From CBDFKJ01 sp965248805 (lineage in GTDB: Bacteria > Pseudomonadota > Alphaproteobacteria > UBA6615), in contig CBDFKJ010000009.1 of assembly GCA_965248805.1 (NCBI GenBank), positions 1,364,001-1,428,000 of the forward strand: a stretch of DNA of 64,000 nucleotides, given 5' to 3'. A model generated the notes under the pieces. That model searched no databases. It was given only the letters and a program-made list of their open reading frames with translations, and was not told the origin of the DNA. Positions 35,723-44,788 of the stretch are shown piece by piece. The position numbers and the translations under genes were made by a program. Numbering within the stretch: position 1 is the first letter of the stretch; every line of letters starts with the position of its first letter.

Positions 35723-38146
35723 ATGTACGGAATCTGGCGCTCATTGATCCTGCTGTTGGCGGGGTTGTTCGTGTTTGCCACGGTCATTGTCGGCGCGACG
35801 GGCTACGTCCTGTGGACCTACGGCTCGCAGCTGCCCGACCATGCCCAGCTGGCCGAGTATGAGCCTCCGATCACGACCCGCGTGCACGCCGGTGACGGCC
35901 GTTTGCTGGCCGAGTACGCCGTCGAGCGGCGCGTTTTCGTGCCCATCGAGGAAGTGCCCGGGCGGGTCATTCACGCCTTCATCGCTGCCGAAGACAAGAA
36001 TTTCTATCGCCATTTCGGCATCGATCCGGTGGGCATTCTGCGCGCGGTGATCACCAATGTCCGCAACCTGCAACGCGGCAGGCGCCTGGTCGGCGCGTCG
36101 ACCATCACCCAGCAAGTCGCGCAGAACTTCCTGCTGTCGAAGGACGTCAGCCTGGAGCGCAAGATCCGCGAAGCCATCATATCGTTTCGGATCGAGCGCG
36201 CCTTCACCAAGGACCAGATTCTCGAGCTCTACCTGAACGAGATCTATCTCGGCTTCGGCTCCTACGGCGTGGCGGCGGCGGCGTTGAATTACTTCAATAA
36301 ATCGCTCGACGAGCTCACGATCGCGGAGGCCGCGTTCCTGGCGGCGTTGCCGAAGGCGCCCAACAACTATCACCCCATCAGCAAGCCTGATGCCGCGCGC
36401 AACCGCCGTGACTACGTCGTCCGGCGCATGCTCGATGACGGTCACATCGATGCCGCCGAGGCCGAGGAGGCTCGGTCGGGACCGGTTGTGGTGCGCCCGC
36501 GCGAGGCTATCGAGGGCGTACGTGCCGACTATTTCGCCGAAGAGGTCCGACGCGAGTTGGTCGGTCAGTTTGGCGAGTTGGCCCTGTACGAGGGTGGGCT
36601 TTCGGTCAGGACGACGCTTGATCCACGCTTGCAGAAGGTCGCCGAGGAAGCCCTGCGCAGCGGTCTGAGTGTCTATGACCGCCGGCACGGCTGGCGCGGA
36701 TCGCTGGCCAAGTTCGATGCCCCCGGCGACTGGGCGGCGCGCCTGTCCGATCTGCCGCGGCCGCCGGACGATTTGAACTGGCAACATGCGCTGGTGCTCG
36801 ATCTCTCCGATGGGGCCGCGCGCGTCGGTCTTGCGAATGGCGATGAGGGCGAGATCCCGCTGATGGAGTTGAAGTGGGCGCGGGAGTGGCAAGAGGATCA
36901 AACGCGTGGGCCCGCCATCGGCCATCCCGACGATGTGCTCGACATCGGCGACGTGGTCTTCGTCGAGCCGGTTGCCGAAGATGACGAAGGCAACGCCTAT
37001 CCCGAGAACACCTACGGCCTGCGCCAGGTACCGGACGTCGCCGGCGCGATCATCGCGCTCGATCCGCACACCGGGCGCGTGTTGGCGATGGTCGGTGGAC
37101 TCTCCTACGCCGACAGCGAATTCAATCGCGCCACCCAGGCGTGGCGGCAACCGGGTTCCGCCTTCAAGCCGTTTGTCTATTTGGCGGCACTGGACGCCGG
37201 CCTGACGCCGTCGACCCTGATCCTCGACGCGCCGTTCGTGATTGACCAGGGCGGCGATCTGGGGCTGTGGAAGCCGTCGAACTACACCGATCGTTTCTAC
37301 GGGCCAAGCACGATGCGCCTGGGCATCGAGAAGTCACGCAACCTGATGACGGTCCGGCTGGCGCAAACCATCGGCATGGACCGCATTCGCGACGTTGCGG
37401 AGCGCTATGGCGTGGTCGATATGCTGCCGGAGCAGCTGTCGATGGCACTCGGGGCCGCCGAGACCACACTGCTGCGCCTGACCACGGGATACGCGATGAT
37501 CGTCAATGGCGGCCGCCGGGTGACGCCGACGTTCATCGATCGGGTGCAGGACCGCTACGGCCGCACGATTCAGCGCCACGACGGGCGCGCGTGTCCCGAG
37601 TGCCGCGCGGTGGCCTGGAACGGCGAACTGCCGCCGGAGTTTCCGGATGAGCGGGAAGTCGTGGTGGCGCCGACCACGGCGTATCAGATGGTTTCGATGC
37701 TGCGGGGTGTGGTGCAGCGGGGCACGGGCGTGCGGATCAATGCGCTGCAACGGCCGCTCGCCGGTAAGACCGGCACCACCAACGACAGCAACGACGCCTG
37801 GTTCATCGGCTTCTCGCCCGACCTGGCGGTCGGTGTATTCGTCGGATTCGACGCCCCGCGCTCCTTGGGCGATCGCGAGACCGGCTCATCGGTCGCGGTG
37901 CCGATCTTCAGGGACTTCATGGCGCAGGCACTGGCCGATGAGCCGAAGATACCGTTCCGTATTCCGAAGGGCATTCACCTGGTGCGCGTCAACGCGACAA
38001 CCGGTTCGGTGGCCCAGCCGGGAGAGCGCAACGTGCTGTTGGAGGCCTTCAAGCCGGGCACCGCGCCACGGGCGGCGGGGCTGGTGCTGGGCGGCGGCGA
38101 GTTCAACCAAGAACCGGCTGCGTTCTCGCGCACCGGGCGCTATTAG
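35723..38146 (+). CDS. mrcA: penicillin-binding protein 1A
   Basis: 807 residues, bifunctional peptidoglycan glycosyltransferase/transpeptidase. One N-terminal membrane helix (about 8-32). GT51 domain with EDKNFYRHFGIDP near 93 (catalytic Glu), ASTITQQVAQNFLL near 125 and RKIREAI. An OB-like insert is present at about 320-430. The transpeptidase has SxxK in GSAFKPF near 478, SRNLMT near 537 and KTGTT near 680. The length is normal. A stable hairpin follows the stop. It probably shares a transcript with the amidase 85 bases upstream. Confidence 0.96.
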   Translation: MYGIWRSLILLLAGLFVFATVIVGATGYVLWTYGSQLPDHAQLAEYEPPITTRVHAGDGRLLAEYAVERRVFVPIEEVPGRVIHAFIAAEDKNFYRHFGIDPVGILRAVITNVRNLQRGRRLVGASTITQQVAQNFLLSKDVSLERKIREAIISFRIERAFTKDQILELYLNEIYLGFGSYGVAAAALNYFNKSLDELTIAEAAFLAALPKAPNNYHPISKPDAARNRRDYVVRRMLDDGHIDAAEAEEARSGPVVVRPREAIEGVRADYFAEEVRRELVGQFGELALYEGGLSVRTTLDPRLQKVAEEALRSGLSVYDRRHGWRGSLAKFDAPGDWAARLSDLPRPPDDLNWQHALVLDLSDGAARVGLANGDEGEIPLMELKWAREWQEDQTRGPAIGHPDDVLDIGDVVFVEPVAEDDEGNAYPENTYGLRQVPDVAGAIIALDPHTGRVLAMVGGLSYADSEFNRATQAWRQPGSAFKPFVYLAALDAGLTPSTLILDAPFVIDQGGDLGLWKPSNYTDRFYGPSTMRLGIEKSRNLMTVRLAQTIGMDRIRDVAERYGVVDMLPEQLSMALGAAETTLLRLTTGYAMIVNGGRRVTPTFIDRVQDRYGRTIQRHDGRACPECRAVAWNGELPPEFPDEREVVVAPTTAYQMVSMLRGVVQRGTGVRINALQRPLAGKTGTTNDSNDAWFIGFSPDLAVGVFVGFDAPRSLGDRETGSSVAVPIFRDFMAQALADEPKIPFRIPKGIHLVRVNATTGSVAQPGERNVLLEAFKPGTAPRAAGLVLGGGEFNQEPAAFSRTGRY

Positions 38147-38160
38147 AGCGGTGACGCTCT
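38145..38160 (+). terminator. hairpin overlapping the mrcA stop codon
   Basis: AGAGCG-GTGA-CGCTCT gives a six-pair stem with a tetraloop beginning at the stop codon of mrcA. There is no T-run directly after it. It may attenuate read-through into prfB. Confidence 0.35.
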
Positions 38161-38216
38161 AGTCTGTAAAATCGACGATTGCAGGCGCGCAGGCTTGGCG
38201 CGAATATAGCGCCGCC

Positions 38217-39342
38217 ATGCGCGCTGAAATCAGCCAAATCGTTGCGGAGATCCGCCAGTCTCTCGTTCTCCTTAGGGGGCATCTTTGACCTCGATGCCGC
38301 CGTCGCGCGACTGGAGGAATTGAACGCCCGCGCCGGCGATCCAGACCTGTGGAACGACCCGACCGAGGCGCAGCGCGTGATGCGCGCCCGAACCCGTCTG
38401 GAACGCGCGGTCGGTCGCGCGCGGCAGTTCGACCAGGCCCTCAGCGATGGCGTGGAGCTGACCGAGATGGGCGAGGCCGAAGGCGACGACGCGGTCGTCG
38501 CCGATGCGGAAGCCGGCCTGCGGAGGCTGCGTGCCGAAGTCGCCAAGGCCGAGTTGGAGAGCCTGCTGTCCGGCGAGGCCGACGCCAATGACTGCTATCT
38601 GGAGATCCATGCCGGCGCCGGCGGCACCGAGTCACAGGACTGGGCTGAAATGCTCGTCCGCATGTACACGCGTTGGGCCGAGCAGCACGACTACGCCGTT
38701 GCCTGGATCGAGGAAAGCCCGGGCGAGGAGGCCGGGCTCAAATCGGCGACCCTCAAGATTTCCGGTCTCAATGCCTTCGGCTGGCTGAAAACCGAGTCCG
38801 GCGTACACCGCTTGGTGCGCATATCGCCGTTCGACAGCCAGTCGCGCCGGCACACCAGCTTCGCGTCGGCCTGGGTCTATCCCGTGGTCGATCAGACCAT
38901 CGAGGTCGAGATCGCGGACAAGGATCTGCGCGTGGACACCTATCGCGCCTCGGGCGCTGGCGGACAGCACGTCAACAAGACCGACAGCGCCGTGCGCCTC
39001 ACGCACCTGCCGACCGGCATCGTCGTGCAGTGCCAGAACAACCGATCGCAGCATCGCAACCGGGCGACCGCCGTGGCAATGCTGACGGCGCGGCTGTACG
39101 ACCTGGAGCTGCGCAAGCAAGAGGACGAGGCCCGCGCCGACGCCGAAGCCAAGACGGAGATCGGCTGGGGCCACCAGATCCGCTCTTACGTGCTGCAGCC
39201 GTATCAGATGGTGAAGGATCTGCGCACCGGGGTCGAAACCGGCAACGCGCAGGCGGTGCTCGACGGCGATCTCGACCGCTTCCTGGAGGCGGCGCTGGCA
39301 GCGAAACTCATCGGCGGCCCGGCGCACGCGGATCTGTCCTAG
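38217..39342 (+). CDS. prfB: peptide chain release factor 2, expressed by +1 programmed frameshift
   Basis: 374 residues after frameshift. RF2 terminates at UGA and UAA. The zero frame starts MRAEISQIVAEIRQSL and meets TGA at 38286; reading continues +1 as DLDAAVARLEELNARAGD. Domains: helical domain 1, then the SPF-type tripeptide region (ISPFDSQSRRH near 215) and the catalytic GGQ in ASGAGGQHVNKTDSAVRLTH near 250. An open frame running in the +1 frame from 38179 is not the true N-terminus. Confidence 0.96.
38274..38289 (+). promoter_or_regulatory. prfB programmed +1 frameshift site
   Basis: AGGGGGCATCTTTGAC contains the internal Shine-Dalgarno AGGGGG, three bases, then the slippery CTT followed by TGA and C. 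It is virtually the same as the Escherichia coli site. When RF2 is scarce the ribosome pauses at TGA and slips from CTT to TTT, giving an autoregulatory loop. Confidence 0.93.
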
Positions 39343-39475
39343 CCACCCGCTTCGCGATGGCCGGTGGACGGTCGGGCTCACGCAAGGGTGAGACCACATT
39401 AAGCCGCGGTTTACCCCGAACCGAAATGATCGCCGCGCAAGTCGACATGACGTCCATAGATCAGAGGGTTCTCAA

Positions 39476-39796
39476 ATGGTTCGCGGACTGAGCATTGCTA
39501 TCGCGATGGCGTTCATCGCAGCGGCGCCTATGGCGGTCGCTAAGGACGTCAACGTCGACCAGAAGGGCAATCAGTTCGTCCCGGGTGAATTGACCGTCAA
39601 TGTCGGCGACGCGATCATGTTCACCAACGCCGACGGCGTCGCCCACAACGTGCATTCCGTGACGCCGGATCACAGGTTCACCACCGGAATCCAACAGCCG
39701 GGCGAGTCCGCACAAGTGACGTTCGACGCCACCGGCACCATCGACGTGCGGTGCGCCTTGCACCCGCGCATGCGGCTGACCCTGAAGGTCGAATAG
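39476..39796 (+). CDS. periplasmic cupredoxin (plastocyanin-like)
   Basis: 106 residues with a signal sequence (about 1-22, cleaved after AVA). Type 1 copper ligands are complete: His in GVAHNVHSVTP near 60, then Cys, His and Met in DVRCALHPRMRL near 91-99. It would shuttle electrons in the periplasm. It is followed by a propeller remnant and a cytochrome c-propeller fusion gene, and a cytochrome c gene lies opposite, suggesting a small periplasmic redox locus. The electron donor and acceptor are unknown. Confidence 0.88.
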   Translation: MVRGLSIAIAMAFIAAAPMAVAKDVNVDQKGNQFVPGELTVNVGDAIMFTNADGVAHNVHSVTPDHRFTTGIQQPGESAQVTFDATGTIDVRCALHPRMRLTLKVE

Positions 39797-39824
39797 CAGC
39801 GCAGAACAGATTGCACTGCGCCAC

Positions 39825-39908
39825 ATGAACTATCACCAGCCGAGCGAGACAGTCTGGTTCGGCACCGACAGAAACACGATCGGCCGCGCCATCGTCGGCG
39901 GCGATTGA
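39825..39908 (+). pseudogene. remnant of a Vgb-like beta-propeller C-terminus
   Basis: 27 codons from ATG to TGA; the frame is also open upstream into the cupredoxin gene. The residues ETVWFGTDRNTIGRAIV match the typical last blade of streptogramin-lyase-like propellers, and the intact relative lies 47 bases downstream. This suggests a deletion that left only the tail of a tandem copy. The identification rests on one motif and is tentative. Confidence 0.4.
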
Positions 39909-39954
39909 GGTGCGCGGCGCTTAGAATTCGCAATCGAACTCGCGGGAGGCAGAT

Positions 39955-41199
39955 ATGTCCAGATTATCCATTGCATCGGTGTTGGGTGCGCTCCTGTGCG
40001 TCCTTGCCTCTTCGGGTGCCGTGGCGCAGCGCCAGCCGGCCAATCTGCCCGACGGCGTGGGCAAGGATCTGGTGGAGGGGGTGTGCACCGAGTGCCACCG
40101 GGCCAATCAGATCATGCGCAGCGCGGGCTACACCGAGGCGGAGTGGATCGAGCTGTTCAGCGCCATGGTCGACCTCGCCGACATGCCCAAGGAGCGGTCC
40201 GAGATCGCTCAGTACTTGACGGCAAATATGCCGCCGAATACCCGGCGGGCGCCGAAGCTGATTCCCGGCGAGGTTCAGATCGAGTTCACGGAGTGGAAGG
40301 TGCCGACGCTCGGTCAGCGCGCACGAGATCCGGTCGAAGCACCGGACGGCTCCATCTGGTGGGCCGGGCAGTGGGGTAATCTGATCGGTCGGATCGATCC
40401 CGCCACCGGTGAAATGAAGGAATACGCCTTGCCTGCCAACGCCATGCCGCATTCGGTCACCATCGATGACGCCGGCAACGCTTGGTACACGGGGAACCAA
40501 AACGGATCGGTCGGCAAGCTCGACCCGAACACGGGTGAAATCACCGTATTTGAGATGCCCGACCCCGAGGCGCGGGACCCGCACACCGCCGTTTTCGATC
40601 GAGACGGAATCCTGTGGTTCACGCTGCAGCGGAGCAACATGGTCGGCCGCCTGAACCCGGCGACCGGTGATATCAAGCTGGTGACCATGAACACGCCGAG
40701 GTCGCGGCCGTACGGGATCAAGATCGACGCCCAGGGTGTTCCGTGGGTTGCCTGTAGCGGCAGCAACTGCCTCGTCAGGGTGAACCCGGAGACGATGGAT
40801 CTCACGGAAGTCAAACTGCCGATCCCGGAGACGACCGTTCGGCGTCTCGACATCGCCGACGACGGCGTGATCTGGTACGTCAATTCGTCCCGGGGCCGGC
40901 TCGGCCGGTTCGATCTGGAAACCGGTGAGATCAAGGAGTGGCCATCGCCCAGCGGGCCGGACTCACATCCCTATGCCCTAGCGGTGGTGGACGGCATCGT
41001 CTGGTACAATGAATCGGGCAAGCGGCCGGACGCGCTCGTCCGCTTCGATCCCGAGACGGAGACGTTTCAGAGCTGGCCGATCCCGTCGGGCAACGTGTAT
41101 GCCGGTATCGTCCGGCACATGCGGCCGACGCGCGACGGTGATCTGCTGATCCACCAAGGCGCCACCAACCGCATCATTCAGGTGACGGTGACGGAGTAG
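39955..41199 (+). CDS. cytochrome c domain fused to a Vgb-like beta-propeller
   Basis: 414 residues. Signal sequence (1-24), then a short cytochrome c-like region with heme motif CTECH near residue 44 and possible Met ligand LADMPKE near 75. Residues 105-410 form a six- or seven-bladed propeller with repeated IDPATGEMKEYALP, LDPNTGEITVFEMP, LNPATGDIKL and DLETGEIKEWPSP units, as in streptogramin B lyase (Vgb). The Vgb catalytic His/Glu cannot be verified by eye. A role in periplasmic redox chemistry rather than antibiotic inactivation is suggested by the heme and neighbours. Confidence 0.85.
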   Translation: MSRLSIASVLGALLCVLASSGAVAQRQPANLPDGVGKDLVEGVCTECHRANQIMRSAGYTEAEWIELFSAMVDLADMPKERSEIAQYLTANMPPNTRRAPKLIPGEVQIEFTEWKVPTLGQRARDPVEAPDGSIWWAGQWGNLIGRIDPATGEMKEYALPANAMPHSVTIDDAGNAWYTGNQNGSVGKLDPNTGEITVFEMPDPEARDPHTAVFDRDGILWFTLQRSNMVGRLNPATGDIKLVTMNTPRSRPYGIKIDAQGVPWVACSGSNCLVRVNPETMDLTEVKLPIPETTVRRLDIADDGVIWYVNSSRGRLGRFDLETGEIKEWPSPSGPDSHPYALAVVDGIVWYNESGKRPDALVRFDPETETFQSWPIPSGNVYAGIVRHMRPTRDGDLLIHQGATNRIIQVTVTE

Positions 41200-41260
41200 T
41201 CGAGGCCGATCGCGGGCGGTGCGGGGGCGCCGCTTCTCAGCGTGCGAAGGGGCTCACGCC

Positions 41261-41755
41261 CTAGTTGGGCAGGGTCAGGCGCTCCCACGCGCACATATCG
41301 CCGGCGCCTTCGCGCCGCATGTAGGCGATGATGTCGGCGCGGTCGGCGGCGGCCTCGATGCCCATGAAGCCCATGGTCGTGCCCTTAAGGCGCTCTATCG
41401 GAAAGACCAGGAAATCATCCAGCGCCTGCGGCGTCCACACGATGCCCGATTGTTTCATGGCGTTGGAGTAGCGGTCGTAGCTCGGCTGCGTCGCGGCCGC
41501 GCGCCCGACGACGTCGCACAGGCTGGGTCCCAGGGCGCCGATATGGCGCTCCTGCGGATGGCATTCGATACAGCCGTAGCCGCGGTGAGTGAACAACACA
41601 CCGCCGCGCTCGGCGTCGGCGGCCATCGCTGCGCCGGCGATCAACGATCCGAGCAGGGCGAAAGCCGCTGTAAACCGGCGTGCCAGGGACACCGAGCCGC
41701 CGCTGTCGGTTGGCATGGAGATGTTCGGCACTTGGTCGCCTTCGCCGACGCTCAT
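41261..41755 (-). CDS. monoheme cytochrome c
   Basis: 164 residues. Hydrophobic export segment at about 28-46 after a longer polar N-terminus, so the real start may be further in. Heme motif CIECH near residue 62; distal Met likely in GTTMGFMGI near 127, as in class I cytochromes c. Its ATG overlaps the glnE stop by four bases, so it is co-transcribed after glnE. It is convergent with the cytochrome-propeller gene. Confidence 0.88.
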   Translation of the reverse strand: MSVGEGDQVPNISMPTDSGGSVSLARRFTAAFALLGSLIAGAAMAADAERGGVLFTHRGYGCIECHPQERHIGALGPSLCDVVGRAAATQPSYDRYSNAMKQSGIVWTPQALDDFLVFPIERLKGTTMGFMGIEAAADRADIIAYMRREGAGDMCAWERLTLPN

Positions 41756-44700
41756 TTTTCTGTCCCTCCCTCTGCCGTGGCGATACCCGCGGCCGGCCCG
41801 TCGATTATGGTCTCGTAGTGGTGGCGCGTCCGTTCGGCGATGGCAAGAGCCTTTGCCTTCAACGCCGCAAAATCGGCGGCTGCGCAGGCGCGCGCGAGGC
41901 CGGCCCTCAGGGGCGCCGGCCAGCTCTCATCATCGGTTTCGCCCACCACGGTCAGGCGCAGCCATGCCTGCAGGTTGAGCCAAAACGTGGCCGCCTCGCT
42001 CAACTCCGCGGCAAGCGCGGCGTCCAGCGCGCCGGCGCGCGCCAGCGCCGCGTAGGCGGCCGGAGTGTTGGGATGGACGATGCCGGGATCGGCGTGAGCG
42101 TGCCGCAGTTCCAGGTACTGCGCGATAAACTCGCAGTCGATCAGCCCGCCGCGGTAGTATTTGACGTTCCACGGGTTGTCGCTGTGATGGGCGGTGTCGA
42201 TCTTGCGGCGCATGCCGGCGACGGCACAGAGCAACGCGGACGGATCGCGCGGTATCGCCAGAACGTCGCGCAGGGTGGCGGCAATGCGCTCGGCGAATTC
42301 CGGCGCGGCCGCGACGATGCGCGCGCGCGTCAACGCTAGATGCTCCGAGGTCCAGGCGTCCTCTGCGTAGTAGCGCGCGAAGGCGTCGAGCGCGGTGGCC
42401 AGCGGCGCGGAGGTGCCCGACGGACGCAGCCGCATGTCGACGTCGTAGAGCCGGCCCTCGCCGGTCAGTGCGCTCAGCGCGCTGACCACGCGTTGGCTGA
42501 ACCGCTGGTGGTAGTGCGACAGCGATAGGGGTTTGTCGCCATCGGAATAGGCGATGCCACCGTCGGTGGGGACGTCGTACAAGAACACCAGGTCGAGATC
42601 GGAGCCGGCGGTGAGTTCACGCCCGCCATACTTGCCCAACGCGACGACCGCGAACCCGTCGCCCGGACATGCGCCGTGCACCTTTTGGAACTCTGCAAGT
42701 AATACCGGCAGCAGGGTCAATACCGCGGCGTCGGCGACATCGCTGTGGGCGCGCCCAGCGGCCATCGCGTCGATCTTGTGCCGCAGGCTCTGCACGCCGA
42801 TGCGGAACTTGGCGTCGTTGACCCAACGGCGCGACAGGTCGTGGACATCCTGCACGTCGCGCGCCAGGTGCAGTCGCTCCGACAACTCGCCGGCGAGGCG
42901 TTCGCAGTCGGGCAGGGGCAGGTAAAAGTCGTGGCTGAGAACCGCATCGAGAAGCAGAGGATTGGCGCCGAGCACGTCGGCCAGCCGCGGTGCGGTGCCC
43001 ATTATCTCGGCAACCAGGTCGAGCAGCCGCGGATTTGAATGGAACAGCGAGAACAGCTGCACGCCGGCCGGCAACTTGGCTAGAAAGCCATCGAACCGCA
43101 TGAACGCCTGGTCCGGCTGCGTCGTGCGGGCGAGTGCCGCCAGCAGCTGCGGCGTCAACTCCGTCAGCAGCTCGCGCGCACGGGTCGACCGCATGGCGCG
43201 ATAGCGGCCGCGATGCCAGGCCCGTACGACCGCCGACACCGCCTTGGCATCGGCGAAGCCGAGCCCCGTCAGCGTCTCCAGTGTTTCGGGGTCGTGTTCG
43301 CCGCCGGTGAACACCAGGTTGCCCATTCCGCCCAGGGGCGTCGCATGCTCGAACAACTCGCCATACTGCTCCGCAACCGCGCGCAGGTGGCTGAGCAGTT
43401 CGCCGCGAAACGTCTCGGCGTCGGCATAGCCGAGGAAGGTCGCCAGCGCGGCGATGCCCGCTGCGGTTTTTGGCAGTGAATGCGTCTGCTGGTCGTCGAC
43501 CATCTGCAGCCGGTTCTCGACACGGCGCAGGAACCGATAGGCGGCGAGCTGCCGCTGCGCGGTCTGGGCGTGCATGCGGCCAATCGATACCAGCGCGTCG
43601 AACGCCGCGGCCGTGCCGCCGCACCGAACCTTGGGTTCGCGGCCGCCCCAGATCAGCTGTTGCGTCTGCACCAGAAACTCGATCTCGCGGATGCCGCCGC
43701 GACCGAGCTTTATATTATGCCCCTCGACGGCGACGGCGCCGCCGCCGCGATGGGTGTGGATCTGGCGCTTGATCGAGTGGATGTCTTCGATCGCGGCGAA
43801 GTCCAAATGCTTGCGCCAAATGAAAGGCGTGAGCTGACGCAGAAAGGCTGCGCCGACTTCGATGTCGCCGGCCACCGGTCGGGCCCGGATCATCGCCGCG
43901 CGCTCCCAGTTCTGACCGGTGGATTCGTAGTAGGTCTCGGCGGCGGCGACCGACATCGCCAGCGGCATGGCGCCCGGATCGGGCCGCAGGCGGAAGTCAG
44001 TGCGGTAGATGTAGCCCTCCGGCGTGCGGTCTTCCAGCAGGCGCACCAGATCACCGGTCAATTGAACGAACGCGCGCTGAGGGTCGGCGGTGAAATCGCG
44101 TGCCTTCTTGCCGTCAAACAAGGCAATCAGGTCGACGTCGCTGGAGAAGTTGAGCTCACGCGCGCCCAGCTTTCCGAGGGCGATCAGCGCATAGCCGGAG
44201 GCACTCGCGTCATCGCCATCGCGCAGCAGTACAGTCACGGCCGCCGCGAGGTGAGCGTCGGCGAGTTTGCTCAGCGCCGATAGCACCTTCCCGAGCGGCC
44301 ATAGTTCGAAAATGTCGGCCAGCGCGACGGTTAACGCGCCGCATTGCTTAAGCCGGCGCAATGCCGCTCCCGCCGCTTCCGGGCCAGGGATCGAGACGGG
44401 CACCGCTACGATCTCGGTACGGATATCTCGCAACGCGGCATCGGGTCCGCGCTCAAAGATCTGCCAAGTAAAGCCGAGGTCCCGGCTAATACAATCTCCG
44501 AGAAACGGGCTGTTGCCATAGATGGCTGCGAGTACGCGCGCTCCGGTGGCGTCATCGGCGGTCGCGCGCGCCCAACGTGCGAGTTCGGCGGAATCTGTGC
44601 GTTCCGCCTGCCGCCGCCAACGCTCGACGCCACGCGTTGCGCGTTCACGATCGGCCGCGTCAGGTATGCTCGGATCGGCGCGGATCAGCGATAAAGTCAT
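41752..44700 (-). CDS. glnE: glutamine synthetase adenylyltransferase/deadenylase
   Basis: 982 residues, bifunctional regulator that adenylylates and deadenylylates glutamine synthetase under PII control. Two nucleotidyltransferase domains are seen: the deadenylase site FSSDVDLIALFD near 178 and the adenylylase site AGSDLDLVFLYD near 690, each followed by a helical domain. The length and order are standard. The start lies back to back with the YhdP-like gene, with the first ATG on the other strand practically adjacent. Confidence 0.96.
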   Translation of the reverse strand: MTLSLIRADPSIPDAADRERATRGVERWRRQAERTDSAELARWARATADDATGARVLAAIYGNSPFLGDCISRDLGFTWQIFERGPDAALRDIRTEIVAVPVSIPGPEAAGAALRRLKQCGALTVALADIFELWPLGKVLSALSKLADAHLAAAVTVLLRDGDDASASGYALIALGKLGARELNFSSDVDLIALFDGKKARDFTADPQRAFVQLTGDLVRLLEDRTPEGYIYRTDFRLRPDPGAMPLAMSVAAAETYYESTGQNWERAAMIRARPVAGDIEVGAAFLRQLTPFIWRKHLDFAAIEDIHSIKRQIHTHRGGGAVAVEGHNIKLGRGGIREIEFLVQTQQLIWGGREPKVRCGGTAAAFDALVSIGRMHAQTAQRQLAAYRFLRRVENRLQMVDDQQTHSLPKTAAGIAALATFLGYADAETFRGELLSHLRAVAEQYGELFEHATPLGGMGNLVFTGGEHDPETLETLTGLGFADAKAVSAVVRAWHRGRYRAMRSTRARELLTELTPQLLAALARTTQPDQAFMRFDGFLAKLPAGVQLFSLFHSNPRLLDLVAEIMGTAPRLADVLGANPLLLDAVLSHDFYLPLPDCERLAGELSERLHLARDVQDVHDLSRRWVNDAKFRIGVQSLRHKIDAMAAGRAHSDVADAAVLTLLPVLLAEFQKVHGACPGDGFAVVALGKYGGRELTAGSDLDLVFLYDVPTDGGIAYSDGDKPLSLSHYHQRFSQRVVSALSALTGEGRLYDVDMRLRPSGTSAPLATALDAFARYYAEDAWTSEHLALTRARIVAAAPEFAERIAATLRDVLAIPRDPSALLCAVAGMRRKIDTAHHSDNPWNVKYYRGGLIDCEFIAQYLELRHAHADPGIVHPNTPAAYAALARAGALDAALAAELSEAATFWLNLQAWLRLTVVGETDDESWPAPLRAGLARACAAADFAALKAKALAIAERTRHHYETIIDGPAAGIATAEGGTEK

Positions 44701-44788
44701 GGGCAGAACGGCTCAATTGGCGCACATTGTGGCAATGCACCCCTGGGGTCAAATTTCGCCGCCCGATCGTGTCGGCCGGGGCGGGATA

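Noticed and set aside
38179..38283. An ATG at 38179 as start of RF2 in the +1 frame
   Set aside because: The zero-frame N-terminus MRAEISQIV and a perfect frameshift signal show the true start is 38217.
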